Source: an uncultured Bacilli bacterium (GTDB lineage: Bacteria; Bacillota_I; Bacilli_A; RF39; UBA660). Taken from it: a stretch of DNA of 9,062 nt. A program made the translations under genes and the position numbers. The stretch is from contig CALVQZ010000108.1 in the NCBI GenBank assembly GCA_944358275.1, forward strand, positions 1-9,062. The letters are read 5' to 3'. This document shows, one piece after another, positions 1 through 6,407 of this stretch (the first letter of the stretch is position 1; the number at the start of each line of letters is the position of its first letter). Under the pieces are notes generated by a model. The model worked only from the letters and a program-made list of their open reading frames with translations, was not told where the DNA came from and did not search any database.

Positions 1-122
1 ATCACTCCTAAACAACGTCACTGCTCTGGAAGGAAATCTATTAATAATAGACGTAGCTTCTGAACTCGTTTTTTTGACAGTTATTATACTGTTTTAGCAA
101 ACGTTTGAAAAGTGATTTGTAT
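1..122. other. Leader/intergenic DNA with several short inverted repeats, no gene recognised
   Basis: No coding region is recognised here. An open frame (2-96, + strand) could be the last 31 codons of a hydrophobic protein entering from outside the window, but it matches nothing I know. Inverted repeats are visible: ATCACT at 1-6 with AGTGAT at 111-116, TCTATT/AATAGA around a 3-base loop at about 37-51, ACAGT/ACTGT around TATTAT at about 77-92, and the palindrome CAAACGTTTG at 98-107. Together with the terminator just downstream, this could be the 3' part of a structured RNA. I do not recognise a known riboswitch or RNA family in it. Confidence 0.25.
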
Positions 123-154
123 AAAAACTCTCAAGAAAATCTTGAGAGTTTTTT
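123..154 (+). terminator. Intrinsic terminator upstream of the first MurE-like gene
   Basis: A perfect 10-bp stem (127-136 with 140-149, ACTCTCAAGA/TCTTGAGAGT) has an AAA loop. It is flanked by A and T runs that extend the pairing to 123-153, and the + strand runs into a T tract. It would end a transcript entering from the left of the window. Because of the flanking A run it could also act on the minus strand. Confidence 0.8.
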
Positions 155-165
155 AAGTACTTAGG

Positions 166-195
166 TTGCGGACAAAGTCCTCGACATGCTATAAT
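166..195 (+). promoter_or_regulatory. SigA-type promoter with extended -10 for the first MurE-like gene
   Basis: TTGCGG at 166-171 and a perfect TATAAT at 190-195 are separated by 18 bp. TG-C immediately before the -10 makes an extended -10. The spacer contains a small inverted repeat, GGAC-AAA-GTCC (170-180). The expected start at about 202 falls inside the AAGGTGAT ribosome site at 201-208, so the 5' leader would be only about ten bases. Confidence 0.55.
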
Positions 196-211
196 TAAAA
201 AAGGTGATATT

Positions 212-1642
212 ATGAGAAAACTAAATGAAATATTTGATACTAACTACGATATTGAAGTTAAAGATATAAAAACAAACACAAAAGAAATAAATGAAGGAGA
301 TTTATTCGTATGCATTAAAGGATTTAATGTAGATAGACATGATTTTGTAGAAGAAGCTAAAAAGAAAGGTGCTAAAGCATTAGTTGTAAATCATAAAGTA
401 AACTCAAGTTTACCACAAATTATAGTAGATGATACAAATAAAGTGCTTCCTGATATTGCTGTTAAATTTTATGATTATCCAAGTACAAAAATGAAAATGA
501 TTGGAGTTACTGGAACAGATGGAAAAACAAGTACAGCTACTATAATATATCAATTATTAAATCAAGTTACAAAGTGTGGATATATGGGTACAAATGGAGT
601 ACAATCTCCTACATATAAAGATAATTCTAATAATACAACTCCAACTGTCGAACACTTAAATAGATTCTTAAATAATTTTTATCAAGACAAATGTAAATGT
701 GTATGTATGGAAGCAGGAAGTGAAGGACTTGCTCAAGGAAGATGTAAAAATATTGAATTTGATTACTCTATATTTACAAATCTTACTCATGAACATTTGA
801 ATTTTCATAAAACTATGGAAAATTATATGCTTGCAAAAAGTATATTGTTTAAACAAACTAAAAAAGAAGGAACTTGCTTTTTAAATATAGACGACCCATA
901 TTCAAAAGAAATTGCTAAACTTTGTAATGGCAATGTATTATACTATGGAAAAGATAAAAATGCAGATTTTAGATTTACTGATGTAAATATAACACCAGAA
1001 TATACTACATTTAAATTAGAATACAAAGATAAAACTTATAATATAACATCTCCTCTTCTTGGAATGTTTAATGTATATAACTTAACTGCTGCACTTTCTT
1101 TACTTATTATAGAAGGGTACGATATAAATAAATTTGATTTATCTATTCTTTATGTAGATGGTAGAATGACTGATATTTCTCTAGGACAAGATTTTAGAGT
1201 AATAATAGATTATGCACATACTCCAAATGGATATTTAAATTTATTTGAGTTAACTAAAACTCTAAAAGCAAATAGAACTATCGTAGTAGCAGGTTCAGCA
1301 GGAGAAAGGGATAGAGAAAAAAGACCTGTAATGGGAAAAATATTAGTAGATAATGCAGATTATGTAATATTTACATATGAAGACCCTAGAAGTGAAGAAA
1401 TAGATGATATAATAGATGATTTAACAAAAGAAGTGATGGATAAACAAGATAAATTTGAAAGAGTAATAGATAGAAAAGATGCGATAAAAAGAGCAATAGA
1501 AATTGCTAAAACAGGTGATATGGTTTTAATACTTGGAAAAGGTAATGAAACATATGAAACGCTTAAAAATGGAAAGATATATTTTAATGATATTGAAGAA
1601 GCAATAAATGCTTTAAAAGAAGTAATAAAAGTTAATTCATAA
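212..1642 (+). CDS. MurE-like UDP-MurNAc-peptide ligase, divergent subfamily
   Basis: Member of the ATP-dependent Mur ligase family. The closest role is MurE, which adds the third amino acid to UDP-MurNAc-L-Ala-D-Glu in the cytoplasm. Length (476 aa) and domain order are normal: N-terminal UDP-binding domain (about 1-92), ATPase domain with P-loop GVTGTDGKTS (98-107), NLTHEHLNFH (190-199) and the lysine expected to be carbamylated (K209), then a C-terminal domain with DYAHTP (333-338), GSAGERD (361-367) and GKGNE (442-446). It departs from ordinary MurE at several motifs: EAGSEGL (167-173) where EVSSHAL is usual, GRMT instead of GRME (317-320), and EDPR (390-393) where meso-DAP enzymes have DNPR. 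These changes suggest a different amino-acid substrate or a specialised role; family membership is sure, specificity is not. AAGGTGAT at 201-208 supports this ATG. It is a single-gene unit between its own promoter and a terminator. Confidence 0.85.
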   Translation: MRKLNEIFDTNYDIEVKDIKTNTKEINEGDLFVCIKGFNVDRHDFVEEAKKKGAKALVVNHKVNSSLPQIIVDDTNKVLPDIAVKFYDYPSTKMKMIGVTGTDGKTSTATIIYQLLNQVTKCGYMGTNGVQSPTYKDNSNNTTPTVEHLNRFLNNFYQDKCKCVCMEAGSEGLAQGRCKNIEFDYSIFTNLTHEHLNFHKTMENYMLAKSILFKQTKKEGTCFLNIDDPYSKEIAKLCNGNVLYYGKDKNADFRFTDVNITPEYTTFKLEYKDKTYNITSPLLGMFNVYNLTAALSLLIIEGYDINKFDLSILYVDGRMTDISLGQDFRVIIDYAHTPNGYLNLFELTKTLKANRTIVVAGSAGERDREKRPVMGKILVDNADYVIFTYEDPRSEEIDDIIDDLTKEVMDKQDKFERVIDRKDAIKRAIEIAKTGDMVLILGKGNETYETLKNGKIYFNDIEEAINALKEVIKVNS

Positions 1643-1669
1643 TAAAAAAGATAGATGCTATCTTTTTTA
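1643..1669. terminator. Bidirectional terminator between convergent genes
   Basis: A 12-bp stem (1643-1654 with 1658-1669) reads AAAAAAGATAG/CTATCTTTTTT plus one outer T-A pair, with a 3-base ATG loop. T runs follow on both strands. It overlaps the stop codon of the minus-strand ABC-F gene (1667-1669) and starts directly after the stop codon of the + strand ligase, so one hairpin serves both convergent genes. Confidence 0.85.
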
Positions 1670-3253
1670 ATTTACATTTATATTTAAATACTCTTCATAA
1701 GTCATCATCTTATCTATATACTTACAATTGCCTTTAAAATCTATAATCCTATTTGCAGTAGTAGATATAAACTCATGGTCGTGAGTACTAAAAAGTACTG
1801 CCCCTTTAAATGCAATAAGTGCATTATTAAGACTAGTTATAGTCTCAACATCCAAGTGATCTGTAGGTTCATTAAGCATAAGAAAATTAGCACCACTAAG
1901 CATCATCTTTGAAATCATACATCTAACTTTCTCGCCTCCAGAAAGCACATTAACTTTCTTAAAAACTTCTTCTCCACTAAATAGCATTCTTCCTAAAAAT
2001 CCTCTAATAAACTCTGTATCATCATTCTTAGAATAATCTTTTAACCAATCAATTAAATTCTTATTACTATTAAAATAATCATCGTGATTCTTAGGAAAAT
2101 ATGATTTAATTACACTGCTACCATATTTAATTTCACCACTATCAGGAATAATTTCTCCATTTAAAATTTTAAACAAAGTAGTAATAACTACCTCATCACC
2201 AATAAAAGCAACTTTATCATAATTATTAAAACTTAAATTCAAATTATTAAATATCTTAACACCATCAACACTTACACATAAATTTTTTATAGTTAAAACA
2301 TCTTTACCTAATGCTTTATCTTCTTTAAAGTTAATATATGGATATTTTCTACTAGATGGTTTAATATCTTCTAAAACTATTTTATCTAACAATTTCTTTC
2401 TAGATGTTGCTTGTCTACTTTTTGATGCATTTGCACTAAATCTTGCAATAAAATCTTGTAACTCTTTAATCTTCTCTTCTTTCTTTCTATTACTATCTTT
2501 CATTTGTTTTTGAATTAACTCACTAGATTTATACCAAAAGTCATAGTTACCAACAAATAAAGTAATCTTTTCATAATCTATATCTACAATATGAGTATAT
2601 ACTTTATTTAAAAAATGTCTATCGTGACTTACAACCAAAATAGTATTATTAAAATTTATTAAAAATTCTTCTAACCATAACTTTGCATTAAGATCAAGTT
2701 CATTAGTAGGTTCATCTAAAAGAAGTATATCAGGTTCACCAAATAAAGCTTGTGCGAGTAAAACTTTTACTTTAACTTTAGCAGGTATATCTTTCATAAT
2801 AGCATCATGATAAGATATATCTACACCAAGTCCACTAAGAAGTATAGATGCATCACTTTCTGCTTGCCATCCATTTAAATCTGCAAATTCACTTTCCAAT
2901 TCACCTAATTTAATACCATCATCATCACTAAAATCCTCTTTAGTATAAAGACTATTCTTTTCTTCTATAATCTCATATAATCTTTTATTACCCATAATAA
3001 CAACATCTATTACCCTATAATCATTATAAATATTATGATCTTGCTTTAATACAGATATTCTTTCACCTTTTCCTATACTAACTTCCCCTATAGTAGTTTC
3101 TATCTCACCAGATAATAGCCTTAAAAAAGTAGATTTACCTGCACCATTTGCGCCTATTATTCCATAACAATTACCAGATGTAAATTTTAAATTAACATTT
3201 TCAAACAAAGTTCTTTTACCAAATCTTAAAGACACATTATTAACTGCTATCAT
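1667..3253 (-). CDS. ABC-F family ATPase (YkpA/YbiT-like) with one degenerate ATP site
   Basis: Soluble protein with two ABC ATPase domains and no membrane segment, of the ABC-F class that acts at the ribosome; overall wording resembles Bacillus YkpA. NBD1 has Walker A GANGAGKST (34-42), Walker B LLLDEP (177-182) and switch His SHD (209-211), but its signature is replaced by IPAKVK (156-161) where TGGEK is expected, and DEPTNHLD reads DEPTNELD. A charged linker (about 245-295) is the ABC-F arm region. NBD2 has a signature LSGGE (437-441) and HD (491-492), but its Walker A reads GDEVVITT (352-359) without the lysine, and its Walker B Asp is Asn (LMLNEP, 458-463). The start ATG overlaps the arginase stop (ATGA), with AAGGGGAG nine bases upstream, so the pair is translationally coupled. 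Regulation would come from the arginase promoter. Exact cellular role is unknown. Confidence 0.9.
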   Translation of the reverse strand: MIAVNNVSLRFGKRTLFENVNLKFTSGNCYGIIGANGAGKSTFLRLLSGEIETTIGEVSIGKGERISVLKQDHNIYNDYRVIDVVIMGNKRLYEIIEEKNSLYTKEDFSDDDGIKLGELESEFADLNGWQAESDASILLSGLGVDISYHDAIMKDIPAKVKVKVLLAQALFGEPDILLLDEPTNELDLNAKLWLEEFLINFNNTILVVSHDRHFLNKVYTHIVDIDYEKITLFVGNYDFWYKSSELIQKQMKDSNRKKEEKIKELQDFIARFSANASKSRQATSRKKLLDKIVLEDIKPSSRKYPYINFKEDKALGKDVLTIKNLCVSVDGVKIFNNLNLSFNNYDKVAFIGDEVVITTLFKILNGEIIPDSGEIKYGSSVIKSYFPKNHDDYFNSNKNLIDWLKDYSKNDDTEFIRGFLGRMLFSGEEVFKKVNVLSGGEKVRCMISKMMLSGANFLMLNEPTDHLDVETITSLNNALIAFKGAVLFSTHDHEFISTTANRIIDFKGNCKYIDKMMTYEEYLNINVN

Positions 3254-4134
3254 AACTTCATACTCCCCTTAATTTCTAAAATAATTTCTTCTACCTTCTT
3301 TTTACAATTATAATCTTTATCAAGTAAAGGATTATACTCGACTATATCCATAGATACAATATTCAAATTTAAAAATAACATATTTAAAATCTTCTTTGCA
3401 GCATTTAAAGTAATACCTTTACCGTTATGGTATAATCCTTCAACAGAAACATTAACTGCAGAAAATTCTTCCTTTTTTATACAATCTAAATCAAAAGAAA
3501 TATGAACATACTTAGTCTTAATCTTCCCTACTATATCACTTACTATCTTTTGAACCTTATCTTCATCTATCTCATAATCCATATAACAAGAAATATTCTT
3601 TTCTTTAATATAATTCATTTCCTCTACTTCATAATCCCCAAGTCCTATAAAATACAAATTACTTGGATTTAACTTATAACTTCCTATATCAAATCTATCA
3701 TCACATTCTCCAATACATATAGATAAAGGCATACCATGAATATTTCCAGAAGGTGTAGTTTTATTATTATGTATATCTGCATGCTCATCAATATATATTA
3801 CTGATATATCACCCTTATAATAATCTAATGCTGCACTTATACTACCAATACAAGTAGAATGATCTCCACCAACTATAATTGGAAATTCATTATCAAAAAA
3901 ACTACTATACACTTCTTTATATAATCGTTTACTTATTTTCATAACAGGTTCTAAATATTTAATCTTTTTATCTGTTTTATGAACAACAGCATTAGGATAA
4001 AATGTATCTACAACACTGCCTTTGACACCAAATACTTTCTTAAAACTATCCTTTAAATATTCATAAGATAAATCTGCACCTTCTACAAAGCAACCATATT
4101 TCATAGGCATACCAATAACTCTAATCTTGTCCAT
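3250..4134 (-). CDS. rocF: Arginase-family ureohydrolase
   Basis: Probable arginase, a cytoplasmic binuclear manganese enzyme that splits L-arginine into L-ornithine and urea. In the 294-aa product the metal-binding motifs are GGDHS (89-93), DEHAD (116-120, giving D116, H118, D120) and SFDLD (213-217, giving D215 and D217). TTPSGNIHGMPL (126-137) is the arginase-type substrate loop, and SMDIVEYNP (261-269) carries the conserved Glu. Family members normally have DxDxxDP and a proline/glycine-rich GTPxxGG stretch after the last metal motif; here it reads DCIKKEEF and VEGLYHNGKG, so that segment is diverged. An agmatinase or related ureohydrolase is a lesser alternative. I chose the ATG at 4134 because GAGGTG lies four bases upstream (4139-4144) and the protein then begins MDKIRVIGMP, as arginases do; the longer frame to 4164 adds ten residues without a ribosome site. 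First gene of a two-gene unit with the ABC-F gene. Confidence 0.78.
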   Translation of the reverse strand: MDKIRVIGMPMKYGCFVEGADLSYEYLKDSFKKVFGVKGSVVDTFYPNAVVHKTDKKIKYLEPVMKISKRLYKEVYSSFFDNEFPIIVGGDHSTCIGSISAALDYYKGDISVIYIDEHADIHNNKTTPSGNIHGMPLSICIGECDDRFDIGSYKLNPSNLYFIGLGDYEVEEMNYIKEKNISCYMDYEIDEDKVQKIVSDIVGKIKTKYVHISFDLDCIKKEEFSAVNVSVEGLYHNGKGITLNAAKKILNMLFLNLNIVSMDIVEYNPLLDKDYNCKKKVEEIILEIKGSMKL

Positions 4135-4152
4135 AAAACACCTCGTTACTAA

Positions 4153-4181
4153 AGTATATAGCAAATATTAAACTAAATCAA
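4153..4181 (-). promoter_or_regulatory. SigA-type promoter for the arginase/ABC-F operon
   Basis: On the minus strand TTGATT (4181-4176) and TATACT (4158-4153) are separated by 17 bp. The arginase ribosome site follows about nine bases after the -10. It lies just downstream of the murE terminator, which supports a separate transcription unit. Confidence 0.55.
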
Positions 4182-4182
4182 G

Positions 4183-4209
4183 AAAAAAAGTAACTAGATT
4201 TCTAATTAC
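4183..4209 (-). terminator. Intrinsic terminator of murE
   Basis: On the minus strand GTAATTAG and CTAGTTAC form an 8-bp stem (4209-4202 with 4197-4190, one G-T pair) around AAAT, followed by seven T residues (4189-4183). The stem includes the murE TAA stop codon (4208-4206). The stem is AT-rich, so termination may be incomplete. Confidence 0.65.
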
Positions 4210-5558
4210 ACTTTTTTCGTGCACTTAAGTACTTCTTCTTTATCATTAAAATGATACTTTATTCCGTTTACTACTTGATAACTTTCATGCCCTTTACCTA
4301 ATATAAGAAGTATATCGTTTTTCTTTAACATACTTATACCTTTTTCTATAGCATTCTTCCTATCTAAAATAACTTCATAATTATTACAAACAAGATCACA
4401 CACCATATCACTAACAATATCATTAGGATTCTCACTCCTAGGATTATCATTAGTAAAAATAACATGATCACTTAACTCAGTAGATATAATTCCCATATCT
4501 TTTCTTTTAGACTTATCTCTATCTCCTCCACAGCCAATTATAGTATATACTTTCCCTTTTTTAAACTCATTGACATTCTTTAAAACATTACTAACCGCAT
4601 CAGGCGTATGTGCATAATCTACTATTGCATAAGACTTGTCTATTTTTATAATTTCCATTCTTCCACTAGGAAGTGATACTTTATTTAAAAGTTTAGTTAC
4701 CTTCTTAATTTTAAACCCCATATTACTCAAAACAATAATTGCAATAATAGAATTATAAATATTATACTTTCCTGGCATATTTAACTTAACTTTATACTTT
4801 TTATTCTTATATTTAAAGCCATAAATTATCTTATTTAAAAACAACTTATAATCACAAATCTTATAATCAGATGAAGAAAAACCATAAGTAACCATATTCT
4901 TACACTTAAAATACTTATGACTCTTATCATCACAATTTACAATTCCAACCCCATTATTCTTAACCATATTAAATAATCTACTTTTTGCATTCAAATAATT
5001 ATTCATATTCATATGAAAATTCAAATGATCTTTTGTAAGATTAGTAAATACTACATAATCGAACTTAAAACCATAAACTCTATTCATCTCTAAAGCATGA
5101 CTAGAAACTTCCATAGCAATAGTACTAACTCCACACTTTGCACATTCTTTCAAAATATCATATAAAGTTAAAATATCAGGAGTAGTATTGTTTAAATCCC
5201 TAACTTTATCATCCATATAAAAACCCAACGTACCAATATATGCACACTTAACACCTAATAATTTAAGAGTTTGATATATTAAAAAACACGATGTAGTCTT
5301 TCCATTCGTACCAGTTATTCCTATAAGGCACATATCATTGACTATTTCTTTAAACCCACTAACATATTCTTGTATAAAATGTTTTGTAGAAGGCACAACC
5401 ATATACGGAACAGAATAACTCCCCTTTTCACACACAACATAAGACGCTCCATTTTCAATCGCTTCTTCTATATAATCATGTCCATCATTATTTATCCCTT
5501 TAATTGCAACAAACACATCATTACTTTCTATATCCTTAGAATTTGTCTTTATCTTCAT
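4206..5558 (-). CDS. murE: UDP-MurNAc-L-Ala-D-Glu:meso-DAP ligase
   Basis: Cytoplasmic ATP-dependent ligase that adds meso-diaminopimelate as the third residue of the peptidoglycan stem peptide. The 450-aa product shows all MurE landmarks: P-loop GITGTNGKTT (80-89), MEVSSHAL (149-156), FTNLTKDHLNFH (171-182), the carbamylated-Lys position K192, GRME (299-302), DYAHTPDA (314-321), CGGDRDKSKR (343-352), the meso-DAP motif DNPR (371-374) and GKGHESYQ (421-428). The N-terminus is short: it starts directly at the strand equivalent to the TDSR region, missing roughly 20 residues that many MurE proteins have. I chose ATG 5558 because GGTGAT sits three bases upstream (5566-5561), matching the site used by the other ligase; the frame is open to GTG at 5567, which lies inside that ribosome site. 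No convincing own promoter is visible; it may be read from the membrane gene upstream through a weak terminator. Confidence 0.9.
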   Translation of the reverse strand: MKIKTNSKDIESNDVFVAIKGINNDGHDYIEEAIENGASYVVCEKGSYSVPYMVVPSTKHFIQEYVSGFKEIVNDMCLIGITGTNGKTTSCFLIYQTLKLLGVKCAYIGTLGFYMDDKVRDLNNTTPDILTLYDILKECAKCGVSTIAMEVSSHALEMNRVYGFKFDYVVFTNLTKDHLNFHMNMNNYLNAKSRLFNMVKNNGVGIVNCDDKSHKYFKCKNMVTYGFSSSDYKICDYKLFLNKIIYGFKYKNKKYKVKLNMPGKYNIYNSIIAIIVLSNMGFKIKKVTKLLNKVSLPSGRMEIIKIDKSYAIVDYAHTPDAVSNVLKNVNEFKKGKVYTIIGCGGDRDKSKRKDMGIISTELSDHVIFTNDNPRSENPNDIVSDMVCDLVCNNYEVILDRKNAIEKGISMLKKNDILLILGKGHESYQVVNGIKYHFNDKEEVLKCTKKV

Positions 5559-5565
5559 AATCACC

Positions 5566-5577
5566 ACACTATAGTGT
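5566..5577. repeat. 12-bp palindrome at the murE ribosome site
   Basis: ACACTATAGTGT is a perfect 12-bp palindrome directly upstream of the murE start, touching the first bases of its GGTGAT ribosome site. It could be an operator or a small translational hairpin, or chance in AT-rich DNA. Confidence 0.4.
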
Positions 5578-5579
5578 AT

Positions 5580-5614
5580 GAAAAAAGTATAAATAAGTTA
5601 CCCATTTATACTTT
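5580..5614 (-). terminator. AT-rich terminator after the membrane-protein gene
   Basis: AAAGTATAAAT (5584-5594) pairs perfectly with ATTTATACTTT (5604-5614), giving an 11-bp stem with a 9-base loop. On the minus strand a T run follows. There is only one G-C pair in each arm turn, so the hairpin is weak and could allow read-through into murE. Confidence 0.55.
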
Positions 5615-5632
5615 ATATATCAAATATTTAAT

Positions 5633-6295
5633 TTATTTTTTCTTCTTATTTTTTATAATTTTCTTATCTTTATTATTTATAAGAATATATGCAACTATTA
5701 CGACTATAATCCAAACGATAGATAAACATAATCCACCAGTTACTTCACTAAACTTCTTTAACTTAAATATTACTTGTAAAATTAAAGCAACAACATTTAT
5801 ACAATAATTCATAAGTAAATAAATAACAATTAAATTTGCAACATTAACCTTTGTTTCATTATCTTTACTTAAAATATCTCCTTTTGACACCTTAATGTAT
5901 GAAATTATATAAGTTGGTACATATCCTAGTAAAGCAATTGCTAAAGAATACCATGAAAATTCATCATAGAAAAAATAACTCAAAACATTCGCACTTATAT
6001 TTATTAAAACGCTCATTATAGATATTACTATAAATAAATTAAATATTCTTCTACTTATAGAAAATTCATCTTTATACATATCAACTTTCTTATTAGTAAT
6101 AAAAAGTACTATAACTGATAATAATAAATAAATCACCATCATAATTAAATTAAAATAATAATCAGAAGAATTATATCCTTCAAAACCATCTACACCTCTT
6201 ATTAAAAGAGAAATAATAGATAATAAAGATAATCCTCCTATAATGAATAAAAATATATTTGAAATTTTAGAAGCTTCATTTTTATTTTTTAACAT
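5633..6295 (-). CDS. Six-helix integral membrane protein of unknown function
   Basis: I do not recognise this family. The 220-aa product is predicted by eye to have six membrane helices at about 13-33, 47-67, 84-108, 115-135, 152-177 and 187-207. The N-terminus is short and polar (MLKNKNEASK) and there is a strongly basic lysine-rich tail (208-220), which by the positive-inside rule favours both ends in the cytoplasm. No signal peptide cleavage site, catalytic motif or ATP-binding motif is visible. GAGGTG five bases before the ATG (6306-6301) supports the start. It has its own SigA-type promoter and an AT-rich terminator, so it is probably monocistronic, with possible read-through into murE. 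Position beside murE could hint at an envelope role, but the sequence itself does not show it. Confidence 0.75.
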   Translation of the reverse strand: MLKNKNEASKISNIFLFIIGGLSLLSIISLLIRGVDGFEGYNSSDYYFNLIMMVIYLLLSVIVLFITNKKVDMYKDEFSISRRIFNLFIVISIMSVLINISANVLSYFFYDEFSWYSLAIALLGYVPTYIISYIKVSKGDILSKDNETKVNVANLIVIYLLMNYCINVVALILQVIFKLKKFSEVTGGLCLSIVWIIVVIVAYILINNKDKKIIKNKKKK

Positions 6296-6312
6296 TTAAA
6301 CACCTCAATATA

Positions 6313-6341
6313 ATTATATATTTTTTATAAACTTTTATCAA
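6313..6341 (-). promoter_or_regulatory. SigA-type promoter for the membrane-protein gene
   Basis: On the minus strand TTGATA (6341-6336) and TATAAT (6318-6313) are separated by exactly 17 bp. The GAGGTG ribosome site follows seven bases after the -10, so the leader is very short. Confidence 0.65.
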
Positions 6342-6376
6342 TCCATATATTAAAAATGCCTAAACAATGTATTTAA

Positions 6377-6400
6377 TCCTACATACTATGTTGTAGGAGG
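6377..6400 (+). promoter_or_regulatory. Putative sporulation promoter -10 and inverted repeat at the cotJ start
   Basis: CATACTAT (6382-6389) resembles the -10 of mother-cell sigma factors (SigE, CATACAnT; SigK, CATAnnnTA). The expected -35 is not clear. A perfect inverted repeat TCCTACA/TGTAGGA (6377-6383 with 6392-6398, 8-base loop) covers this element and the first part of the strong AGGAGG ribosome site (6395-6400). It may be an operator, or an RNA hairpin masking the ribosome site if transcription starts upstream. The cotJ operon of B. subtilis is SigE-controlled. Confidence 0.35.
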
Positions 6401-6407
6401 AAGTAAA

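Noticed and set aside
74..90. TTGACA and TATACT close together in the leader region
   Set aside because: Only five bases separate them, far too close for a SigA promoter; they are better explained as part of the ACAGT/ACTGT hairpin.
2..96. Open frame that could be the C-terminal end of a hydrophobic protein
   Set aside because: Only 31 codons are visible, with no recognisable motif, and hairpin structure overlaps it; not strong enough to call a gene.
668..856. 62-codon minus-strand open frame inside the first MurE-like gene
   Set aside because: Lies wholly inside a well-supported gene on the other strand, has no ribosome site or family resemblance, and has Phe/Ile/Lys-rich shadow composition.
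5370..5807. 145-codon + strand open frame across the murE start and the membrane-protein gene
   Set aside because: Antisense to two real genes and the gap between them; Ile/His/Tyr-rich wording typical of a shadow frame in AT-rich DNA.
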